Counted from the stretch's first letter, positions 1 to 6,724 are shown. The stretch is 7,748 nucleotides of DNA from Lysobacterales bacterium (GCA_013298265.1 JAAFHE010000152.1:1-7748); one strand, 5' to 3'. Numbers and translations: made by a program. Notes: a model not told the origin generated them from the sequence alone.

Positions 1-149
1 CTCGCCACCGACGCGCTGGTGCAGACCCTGTCCGAACGTCATTCGATCGCCGCTGCGCGCATCCGCCACGCCCTGCAGCCGCAGGAACTGGCGCGTCCCG
101 AGCAGTTTCTCGCTGCCATCCGAACCCTTATGCAACTGCGAGCCCTGAT

Positions 150-153
<4 letters not shown>
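1..153 (+). CDS. C-terminal end of a probable DUF4350-family protein (5' partial)
   Basis: An open frame enters from the left edge and gives 50 residues before a TGA at 151-153. The tail is helical and Arg/Leu/Ala-rich and ends FLAAIRTLMQLRALI. An ending of the form F-x3-I-x2-L-x2-LR, directly upstream of moxR and DUF58 genes, is what I expect of the DUF4350 membrane-associated proteins found in these operons in Xanthomonadales. Its stop overlaps the next start in an ATGA (150-153), which supports it being a real gene translationally coupled to moxR. No motif in these 50 residues is diagnostic, so the family name rests mostly on gene order; the reading frame is much more certain than the name. 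Confidence 0.5.
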
Positions 154-1129
<976 letters not shown>

Positions 1130-1133
<4 letters not shown>

Positions 1134-2431
1134 GACCGGCGCCGGCCCTGGTCGTCGCGCTGGTGGCCTGTGCGCTGCTCGGCGTGCTCGCGCTGTTCGG
1201 CCTCGTGCCGCCGGGCGCGCCGCTGGCCGCGGCCGGATTGCTGGTGCTGCTTGCTGTGCCCGACCTGTTCGCGCTACGCCGTCAGCCCTCGCCGCAGATC
1301 GAGCGCGAGCTGCCGCACGTTGTACCGGTCGGCGTCGAGCGCCCGGTCACGCTGCGCCTGCGCGCAGCGGAACGCGCGCAGGCGCTGCAGGTGCACGACG
1401 GGCATCCCGGCGACTGGCCGGTGTTCGGCCTGCCGCGCGCGGTGGTGCTGCCGGCCGGCCGGGAAGTGGAACTGACCTATCGCCTGACCCCGACCGAGCG
1501 CGGCGCGTTCACGTTCGACGGCTGCGATCTGCGCCTGCTGTCGCCGCTGCGGCTGTGGCGCCAGCAGCGCCGTGTCGCACTGGACCAGCTCGTGCGCGTC
1601 TATCCGAATTTCGCGCCCCTGGCCAAGCTGGCCCTGGTCGGCGCGGAGCGCGCCTCGCGCGTCGTCGGCGCGCACCTCAAGCGCCGCCGCGGCGAAGGCA
1701 CCGAGTTCCAGCAGCTACGCGAATACCGCAGCGGCGATGCACTGCGCCAGATCGACTGGAAGGCCAGCCAGCGCGCGCGCAAGCTGATCTCGCGCGAATA
1801 CCAGCTCGAACGCAACCAGCAGGTGCTGCTGGTCGTCGACACCGGCCGGCGCATGCTCGCGCGCGACGGCAGCCTCGCCCATTTCGACCACTGCCTCAAC
1901 GCCGCGCTGATGGTCGCCTACATCGCGCTGCGCCAGGGCGACGGTGTCGGCCTGCTCGCGGCCGGCGGGCAGACGCGCTATTTCGCGCCGCGCCGCGGCC
2001 TGGCGACCATCGACGCGCTGCTCAACAGCGTGTTCGACCTGCACGCCACGCCGCTCGCGACCGACTACCTCGACGCCGCCAAACAGCTCACGCTGCGCCA
2101 GCAGCGCCGCTCGCTGGTGCTGTTCATCACCAACGTACGCGACGAGGACATCGAGGATCTGCTCAGCGCCGTGCGCCAACTGCAGAAGCGCCACCTGGTC
2201 TGCGTCGCGAGCCTGCGCGAACAGGCGCTGGAACGTCCGCCCGAACAGCCCGTCGCCGATCTCGCCGACGCGATCGGCGTCGGCGCGCTGGCGCAGTACA
2301 TCGAGCAGCGCACGCACGCGCACGAAGCCCTGCGCGCGCAGGGCACCGACGTGCTCGACGTGACCTGCGCGGAGTTGCCGGCTGCGCTGGTGCAGCACTA
2401 CCTGGCGGTGAAGCGCGCGGCGCGGCTGTAG
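1130..2431 (+). CDS. DUF58 domain protein (membrane-anchored MoxR partner)
   Basis: A 433-residue protein starting at the ATG inside the ATGA overlap with moxR. Residues 5-48 form two hydrophobic segments broken by a Pro/Gly turn, so it is probably an inner-membrane hairpin with the rest in the cytoplasm. The DUF58 signature lies at 187-222: the RGEGTEFQQLREYRSGD stretch, then IDWKAS and KLISREY. It leads into a von Willebrand A-like beta strand (QVLLVVDTG, 231-239) and a second core strand (RSLVLFITNVRDED, 327-340). DUF58 proteins pair with MoxR ATPases; their biochemical activity is poorly known. The metal-site motif D-x-S-x-S of true VWA domains reads DTGRR here (237-241), so metal-dependent ligand binding of the integrin type is doubtful. 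An upstream extension in the same frame is open but is an out-of-frame shadow of moxR. Last gene of the operon on this side; the next gene converges 14 bp away. Confidence 0.93.
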
Positions 2432-2445
2432 CCTTCCGCGTGACG

Positions 2446-3444
2446 CTACTGCCCGGTGTAGCCGGATGCGTCGATGACCGCCTGCGCGAGCCGCACGGGA
2501 TGTTCCGCGATGCGGTTCAGCACGTAGAGAAAATGGTCCTCGCCGTAGACGGCATACTCGCGTGTTGCGAAACCCTGCTGCCGCAATGCATCGATCTGCG
2601 CGGTGCCCAGGCCGATCAGGGACTCGAACTCATACGGCATATGCCGCAGGCCGCGTGAGTGGATGAATGTGCTCAGCTCGTCCTGGATCGTCGCGTCGTG
2701 TGTCGCGATCGAACACGCGTGCCCGGAGGTGAGCAGCGTCTTCGCCTGGCCGAGATACGCGTTGCGCAAGGCCGGGCTGCTGCGTGGATGTGCGATGTCC
2801 GGCGACTCGAGGTACGCGCCTTTGACGAGGCGGATGCGTCCGGGACAGTGCAGAAGTCGTTCCAGATCGCGATTGGTGCGGTGCAGGCGCGACTGAAGCG
2901 TGATACCGACGTGGCGGTACGCGTCGCCATCGGCGTGCAGGCGCTGATACGTGTCGAGAATCCGGTCGGTGCGATCCGAACGTTCCATGGAGATCATCAG
3001 CTCGCGCGCCGATACCGAGGCGGCCTGCGCGATGCGCCGAATGTTGCGCAGGCCCAGCGCCGGATCGATCAGCGAACCGACATGCGAGAGGTCGAGCGAG
3101 ATCGAACAGGGCAGGCCGCGCGCGTCGAGCGCAGCGATCAGCGCGACGAACATGTCGGTGGCGTGATTGGCCTGGTCGGCATCGCGGCAGCTTTCGCCGA
3201 GATACTCGGCCGATGCCGCATGCCCTCGCGCGAGGATGGATGCCACGCGTTCGAGCGCCGACCCGGTGCTGCTGCCGGCGACGTAGCGATGCGATATCCG
3301 CGCGAGCACGGCGCGCAGCGTGGCGTTTCCGGCGACGTGCGCCTTGAGCGGCTCGTCGAGCGCGAGCATTCGCACTGCGTTCGCAGCCTGTTCGACGATG
3401 GTGGCCTGCGCCGGAAGCGCCAGCGATGCGGTGTTTTCGTTCAT
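2446..3444 (-). CDS. Proline dehydrogenase-like flavoenzyme (monofunctional PRODH family)
   Basis: A 332-residue single-domain protein of the proline dehydrogenase (Pro_dh) TIM-barrel family, the size of Bacillus/Thermus-type enzymes rather than bifunctional PutA. Family landmarks: RYVAG at 53-57, YLGES at 81-85, the RIRLVKGAYLE segment at 203-213, ATHD at 247-250, YEFESLIG at 271-278, and the C-terminal block YAVYG (297-301) leading to NRIAE (310-314). The family uses FAD to oxidise L-proline to pyrroline-5-carboxylate and passes electrons to the quinone pool. Two positions differ from the usual pattern: the tandem arginines that bind the proline carboxylate read Asn310-Arg311, and the Asp of the D-x-L-G-E motif appears as Glu80. 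The substrate may therefore be proline or a related imino acid. The start at 3444 has a GGAG six bases upstream; a longer in-frame version would run across the divergent regulator's start. Divergent from a LysR gene that probably controls it. Confidence 0.85.
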   Translation of the reverse strand: MNENTASLALPAQATIVEQAANAVRMLALDEPLKAHVAGNATLRAVLARISHRYVAGSSTGSALERVASILARGHAASAEYLGESCRDADQANHATDMFVALIAALDARGLPCSISLDLSHVGSLIDPALGLRNIRRIAQAASVSARELMISMERSDRTDRILDTYQRLHADGDAYRHVGITLQSRLHRTNRDLERLLHCPGRIRLVKGAYLESPDIAHPRSSPALRNAYLGQAKTLLTSGHACSIATHDATIQDELSTFIHSRGLRHMPYEFESLIGLGTAQIDALRQQGFATREYAVYGEDHFLYVLNRIAEHPVRLAQAVIDASGYTGQ

Positions 3445-3450
3445 GGGGTG

Positions 3451-3454
3451 CTCC
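3451..3454 (-). promoter_or_regulatory. Ribosome binding site that fixes the start of the proline dehydrogenase-like gene
   Basis: On the minus strand the sequence CGGAG-CACCCC-ATG places a GGAG core six bases before the ATG at 3444-3442. This decides the start against longer in-frame alternatives up to position 3642, which would overlap the start region of the divergent LysR gene. Confidence 0.7.
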
Positions 3455-3549
3455 GAGTCATGCCGTGGTGTCGCGATCCGTGTCGGGCGGCGACGGCGGC
3501 ACTTTAGTCTCGCCCTGGCTGCGGGGCTAGGCGTACTATCCGGTTTTAC

Positions 3550-3568
3550 TGTTCGATAGGATCGAACA
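3550..3568 (+). promoter_or_regulatory. Perfect palindrome (candidate LysR operator) abutting the regulator start codon
   Basis: TGTTCGAT-AGG-ATCGAACA: two perfect 8-base arms around a 3-base centre, ending at the base before the LysR ATG (3569). It contains the T-N11-A pattern (T3554 to A3566) typical of LysR-type regulator boxes, and lies in the 124-bp gap between the regulator and the divergent dehydrogenase gene. The AGGA across the centre (3558-3561) is also the only plausible Shine-Dalgarno sequence of the regulator, seven bases before its start. As DNA it fits an autoregulatory operator; as RNA it would form an 8-bp stem with the AGG of the Shine-Dalgarno in a 3-base loop. The symmetry is seen directly; its use by this regulator is inferred from position. 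I could not find a convincing -35/-10 pair on either strand of the gap. Confidence 0.6.
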
Positions 3569-4483
3569 ATGCTTGACGACCTGCGCGCACTCGCGGTGTT
3601 CGCGAAAACCGTGCAGCACGGCTCGTTCCGCGCGGCGGCCAAGGCGCTCGGCCTGTCGCCATCCGTGGTGAGCCACCATGTATCGGCGCTGGAGCGGCGG
3701 CTCGCGGTGGCCCTGCTGTATCGCTCGACGCGTCATCTGTCGCTCACGTCGGAAGGCGAGCGGTTGCTTGCATCGGCGCGCGCCATGCTGCTCGCCGCCG
3801 AGCAGGGACTCGGCGGCCTGTCCGGACGATCACTGCAGCCGTTCGGACATCTCCGCATAACGCTGCCCGCTTTTTTTTCGCGCGCTAACCTGATCACGCA
3901 GATCGCCGCATTCGCGCGCGAGTTTCCCAAGGTGACGGTGAGTATGGATTTCAGCGACAGGCCGCGTGACCTGATTCGCGAAGGCATCGACCTCGCTGTA
4001 CGCGTCGGCGACCTGAAAGACAGTGGCCTGAAGTCGACGAAGCTGTTTGATCTGCAGCGCACGCTGGTGGCCTCGCCCGACCTTGTCCGCGCGCACGCAA
4101 AGCCCAGACATCCCGCCGATCTCGCCGCATGGGACTGGATCGGCCTGAGCATGCGCGCCGACACGAAGCGCTTCATCGACCGCAAGGGTGCGCCTGCCGA
4201 CGTCGCATTCACGCCGCGCATCGTCGTCGACAGCGTCGATGCCGCGTGCCAGTTCGCGATCGCGGGACTCGGGCTCGCCTCGCCGCCGACGTTTCTCGCC
4301 GAGCCTGAAATCGCTGCGGGTCGCCTGGTTGAAGTACTGCCTGGCTGGCAGACCACGTCGCTCGGCGTGTATGCGCTGTGGCCGGCGAACGCGCCTTTGG
4401 ATGGTCTGACGCAGCGCTTCGTCGCGTTCGTGACGGAGTCCGGACGCAGCTCCCGCACTGACGTGGTGCGTCGCGCACGATGA
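3569..4483 (+). CDS. LysR-type transcriptional regulator
   Basis: A 304-residue regulator of standard LTTR length. The N-terminal winged helix-turn-helix spans about residues 1-60; the family pattern G-S-F-R-A-A-A-K-A-L (18-27) is followed by the recognition helix PSVVSHHVSALE (31-42) and the wing around RSTRHLSLTSEG (52-63). A linker helix runs to about 85, and the effector-binding domain (about 92-292) begins GHLRIT and includes EGIDLAVRVGDL (138-149), a hallmark of the CrgA/DmlR-like branch. The effector is unknown. Divergent orientation to the dehydrogenase-like gene suggests it controls that gene and itself, perhaps in response to the dehydrogenase substrate. The ATG at 3569 is chosen because the HTH begins at once and AGGA lies seven bases upstream. 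The gene contains an uninterrupted run of eight T (3871-3878) encoding Phe102-Phe103, unusual in such GC-rich DNA. Confidence 0.93.
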   Translation: MLDDLRALAVFAKTVQHGSFRAAAKALGLSPSVVSHHVSALERRLAVALLYRSTRHLSLTSEGERLLASARAMLLAAEQGLGGLSGRSLQPFGHLRITLPAFFSRANLITQIAAFAREFPKVTVSMDFSDRPRDLIREGIDLAVRVGDLKDSGLKSTKLFDLQRTLVASPDLVRAHAKPRHPADLAAWDWIGLSMRADTKRFIDRKGAPADVAFTPRIVVDSVDAACQFAIAGLGLASPPTFLAEPEIAAGRLVEVLPGWQTTSLGVYALWPANAPLDGLTQRFVAFVTESGRSSRTDVVRRAR

Positions 4484-4652
4484 GGACGGCCGCGTGTGGG
4501 CTGTGCCGGACATCGACGACCGCGAGACGGGAAGCGGCGAGTGCCAGAAAACCGCCGAATACAGAAATTCGGTCTTGGATCTCGAGCCCGTCGAGTCGCG
4601 AGCAGCCGACTGCGTGCGCAGCACGCGGTGTCGGGCTTCCTGAGATCCGCCA
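4484..4652. other. Non-coding stretch after the LysR gene, with weak inverted repeats
   Basis: No frame here looks protein-coding. Two imperfect structures are visible: CCGAAT-ACAGAA-ATTCGG (4555-4572), and a longer stem around GCGTGC-GCA-GCACGC (4612-4626) that can extend outward with mismatches to about 4605-4636. The second could be a weak transcription stop for the LysR gene, but no T tract follows it, so I do not call it an intrinsic terminator. Confidence 0.4.
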
Positions 4653-4669
4653 ACGGCTACAGTAGCCGT
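4653..4669. promoter_or_regulatory. Perfect 17-base palindrome just upstream of a promoter
   Basis: ACGGCTAC-A-GTAGCCGT, with perfect 8-base arms around one central A. It ends four bases before the predicted -35 box of the pilin-like gene; its centre (4661) lies about 48 bases upstream of the likely transcription start, a position usual for a dimeric activator, though a repressor is possible. No T run follows, so a terminator is unlikely. The protein that would bind is unknown; the LysR gene upstream is a candidate only by proximity, since the palindrome at 3550-3568 has a different sequence. Confidence 0.5.
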
Positions 4670-4673
4670 GCCG

Positions 4674-4702
4674 CTGACACGGGTTCGGAACGCGCCTAGA
4701 CT
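4674..4702 (+). promoter_or_regulatory. Predicted sigma-70-type promoter of the GYF_2/pilin-like gene
   Basis: CTGACA at 4674-4679 matches the -35 consensus TTGACA at five of six bases; TAGACT at 4697-4702 matches TATAAT at four of six, with an ideal 17-base spacer. Transcription would begin near 4709, giving a leader of about 17 bases before the ATG at 4726. This is the best promoter match I see in the window. Confidence 0.55.
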
Positions 4703-4707
4703 CTGGT

Positions 4708-4721
4708 GACTCCGGGGAGTC
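4708..4721 (+). promoter_or_regulatory. Inverted repeat enclosing the ribosome binding site of the pilin-like gene
   Basis: GACTCC-GG-GGAGTC is a perfect inverted repeat whose right arm contains the GGGGAG Shine-Dalgarno (4714-4719), six bases before the ATG. With transcription starting near 4709 it would lie at the very 5' end of the message, where a five-base-pair stem with a CGGG loop could partly hide the ribosome site. A second left arm, AGACTC (4698-4703), could pair with GAGTCT (4717-4722), but it overlaps the -10 box and is probably not transcribed. Confidence 0.45.
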
Positions 4722-4725
4722 TTTC

Positions 4726-5388
4726 ATGCATACGCAGTGGTATTACGCCGACCGCCAACGCCAGCAACAGGGGCCGCTGGGCGGTGCTGAACTCGTGGCC
4801 GCGCTCAAGCGCGGCGATGTGGACATGTCCACCCTGGTCTGGCGCGAGGGTTTGCCGGGCTGGGTGCCGCTGGCCCAGGTTGCGGCGCAGCTTGGCGTGC
4901 AGGGCGCGCCACCGCCGGTGCCGCGCGCGGTCGAGCGGCGCGCCGCGCCGCCGCGCAAGAGCGGCAGCAAGGTCGGGCTCATCATCCTCGGCGTGCTGCT
5001 GGGATGCTTCGTGCTGTTCGGCGGCATCATCGCGGCGATCGCGATTCCGGCCTACAGCGACTACACGATCCGTGCGCGCGTCAGCCAGGTCTATGTCACG
5101 GCGAGCATGCAGCGCGTCGCCGTCACCGAGTTCTATCTGTCCAACCAGCGCTGTCCGGTCAACGGCGACGAGGGCTTCGGATCGCCGGAAAGCTATAGCG
5201 GCACGTATCTCGCGAGTCTGGAATTCGGACCCGCCGCCGGCGGCTGCCAGATCCGCGCCAGACTGCAGGGACTGAACCAGTCGCGCCTTGCCGACGCGGA
5301 GCTGACGCTGCAGCTGGACCGCGACCAGAACTGGACCAGCTCGGCGAATATCCCCGACAAGTACCTGCCGGCATCGATGCGGCGATAG
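4726..5388 (+). CDS. GYF_2 domain / type IV pilin-like membrane protein
   Basis: A 220-residue protein in three parts. Residues 3-52 are a GYF_2 (DUF4339) domain: WYYAD at 5-9, QGPLGGAEL at 15-23, TLVWREGLPGW at 36-46. Residues 58-82 are a Pro/Arg/Lys-rich linker. One hydrophobic span (83-108) leads into AIPAYSDYTIRARVSQ (106-121), the end of the N-terminal helix of type IVa pilins, followed by a pilin-like globular part ending NWTSSANIPDKYLPASMRR. Ordinary pilins begin with a short leader and a G/FTLIE cleavage site; neither is present, so processing by PilD and assembly into a fibre look unlikely. A single-span protein with the GYF_2 domain in the cytoplasm and the pilin-like part outside fits better. 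The two cysteines that close the C-terminal loop of pilins are Ser205 and Met218 here; C143 and C174 remain and may pair. Own promoter; convergent with the hydroxylase gene 11 bp away. Function unknown. Confidence 0.85.
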   Translation: MHTQWYYADRQRQQQGPLGGAELVAALKRGDVDMSTLVWREGLPGWVPLAQVAAQLGVQGAPPPVPRAVERRAAPPRKSGSKVGLIILGVLLGCFVLFGGIIAAIAIPAYSDYTIRARVSQVYVTASMQRVAVTEFYLSNQRCPVNGDEGFGSPESYSGTYLASLEFGPAAGGCQIRARLQGLNQSRLADAELTLQLDRDQNWTSSANIPDKYLPASMRR

Positions 5389-5399
5389 GGTTCGGTGCG

Positions 5400-6650
5400 C
5401 TACGGCTCCGACGCCACGGTCGGCCGACGTGTTGCCGCGAACGCGACCAGCACGGCGGCGACCATCGAGGCTGCGAGCGCCGCGGCGATGGCCAGGAGCA
5501 CGGCGCCGCCCCACTGCGCGCCGAACCAGCGGCCACTGAAGCCCAGTGCGGCCAGTGCGACGGCGAGGCGAACCAGGTCGAACACGAGCGCGCGCCGGCG
5601 CCCTTCCAGCCAGGCGCACAGCGCGACCAGGCTTGCGGTCGCCCATGCCGCATAGCCCAGGCCCCAGGCCAGCGGCAACTGCTCGGCGCGCGCGAGGCAG
5701 TCGGCGCCGATCAGCATCAGCAGCAGGAACTGCACGCCGACGTGGATCTGCACCGCGGGCGCCACGCGCGGTGCGTACTTGCTGCGTACATAAGGATCGA
5801 ATGCAGGCTTGGCCTCGCTCGCGGCGAGATCGCCGGGACGCCAGCCCGGCGGCTTCCACCAGACCGCGAGCTTGTCGCGCCAGCGCCGCGTGCGCCAGGC
5901 ATCGCGTGCGAGGGCCGCATAGACTTCGAGGTTTGACCAGACCGGATCGTAGCGGCGCAGCGGCGAGCGCGTGCCGTAGATGACCGGTTCATCGGCGTCC
6001 TCGTCGGCATAGGTGCCGAACAGCCGGTCCCAGAGAATCAGGATGCCGCCGTAGTTCTTGTCGAGGTAACGGTCGTTGACGCCGTGATGCACGCGGTGGT
6101 TCGACGGCGACGCGAACACGCGGTCGAACCAGCCGAGCTTGCCGATCTGTTCGGTATGGATCCAGTACTGGTAGAGCAGGTCGATGAGTCCCACTGCGAC
6201 GAACAGCAGCGGCGGAAAACCCAGCACGGCCATCGGCAGGTAGAACAGCCAGCCGAACAGGAAGCCCGAACTGGTCTGGCGCAGCGCTGTGGAAAGGTTG
6301 AATTCTTCACTCTGGTGATGCACGACGTGCGCCGCCCAGAGCACGCCGACCTGGTGCCCCATGCGGTGGTGCCAGTAGTACAGAAAATCGTACAGCAGCA
6401 GACCCGACAGCCAGGCCGCGACGCTGCGCAGGTCGAGCGAGAACAGGCGCAGGTGCTCGTATACCGCGACGTAGATGCCGAGCATCACGAGCTTGGAGAA
6501 GATCCCGCTGACCTGCGACATCGCGCCGAGACCGATGCTGCAGACCGCGTCGGCAAAGTTGTACGCGTTCGCGCGGCGCCGGTGCGCGACCCACAGCTCG
6601 ATGCCGATCAGCGCGAAGAAGACGGGGATGGCGTAGATGATCGGGTTCAT
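5400..6650 (-). CDS. Sterol desaturase/fatty acid hydroxylase superfamily protein (alkylglycerol-monooxygenase-like)
   Basis: A 416-residue polytopic membrane protein with the eight-histidine-type di-iron motifs of the fatty acid hydroxylase superfamily: HHRMGH at 94-99, HVVHH at 108-112, a further His in WIHTEQIG (163-170), and NHRVHH at 184-189. These are followed by NDRYLDKNYGGILILWDRLFGTY (192-214), characteristic of the branch that includes animal alkylglycerol monooxygenase. The enzymes use a di-iron centre, O2 and an electron donor to hydroxylate or desaturate lipid C-H bonds; the lipid substrate cannot be read from sequence. Hydrophobic segments flank the motifs (about 2-20, 44-64, 78-92, 128-160), and three more form a C-terminal extension (about 302-317, 327-346, 355-403). 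The ATG at 6650 begins directly with the first hydrophobic segment, but no good Shine-Dalgarno precedes it. Its promoter must lie in the short gap below the terminator at 6725-6760, or it depends on read-through. Confidence 0.9.
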   Translation of the reverse strand: MNPIIYAIPVFFALIGIELWVAHRRRANAYNFADAVCSIGLGAMSQVSGIFSKLVMLGIYVAVYEHLRLFSLDLRSVAAWLSGLLLYDFLYYWHHRMGHQVGVLWAAHVVHHQSEEFNLSTALRQTSSGFLFGWLFYLPMAVLGFPPLLFVAVGLIDLLYQYWIHTEQIGKLGWFDRVFASPSNHRVHHGVNDRYLDKNYGGILILWDRLFGTYADEDADEPVIYGTRSPLRRYDPVWSNLEVYAALARDAWRTRRWRDKLAVWWKPPGWRPGDLAASEAKPAFDPYVRSKYAPRVAPAVQIHVGVQFLLLMLIGADCLARAEQLPLAWGLGYAAWATASLVALCAWLEGRRRALVFDLVRLAVALAALGFSGRWFGAQWGGAVLLAIAAALAASMVAAVLVAFAATRRPTVASEP

Positions 6651-6724
6651 CGGTTCACGCGGGCGGCGGGATTCGCGGCCACCCTACAAAATTGCGCCGG
6701 AGTACGAAAGTCGGAAGCGCCGCG

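Noticed and set aside
2432..2445. Terminator between the DUF58 gene and the convergent dehydrogenase gene
   Set aside because: The gap is only 14 bases, with no stem or T run.
1555..2658. 367-residue plus-strand open frame overlapping the DUF58 gene and the dehydrogenase-like gene
   Set aside because: It is a shifted-frame shadow of DUF58, then antisense of the dehydrogenase; no family features.
3445..3642. In-frame N-terminal extension of the proline dehydrogenase-like protein up to 3642
   Set aside because: It would overlap the LysR start, reads as low-complexity Arg/Ser/Pro sequence, and the ATG at 3444 has a well-placed GGAG and begins the homologous region.
4555..4572. CCGAAT-ACAGAA-ATTCGG as a terminator or operator
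   Set aside because: The arms are only six bases, there is no T run, and no promoter lies next to it; such repeats arise by chance.
3733..4727. Several minus-strand open frames opposite the LysR gene
   Set aside because: All are Arg/Ser-rich shadows of a clear LysR gene, and none has a ribosome site or a recognisable domain.
4696..5859. 387-residue open frame on the minus strand across the pilin-like and hydroxylase genes
   Set aside because: It is antisense to two well-identified genes and has the Arg/Ala-rich composition of a GC-rich shadow frame, with no recognisable domain.
6677..6700. TTTTGTAGGGTGG on the minus strand as a -10 region or part of a dispersed intergenic repeat
   Set aside because: The match to TATAAT is poor, no -35 is found at the right distance, and there is only one copy here, so neither reading can be supported from this window.
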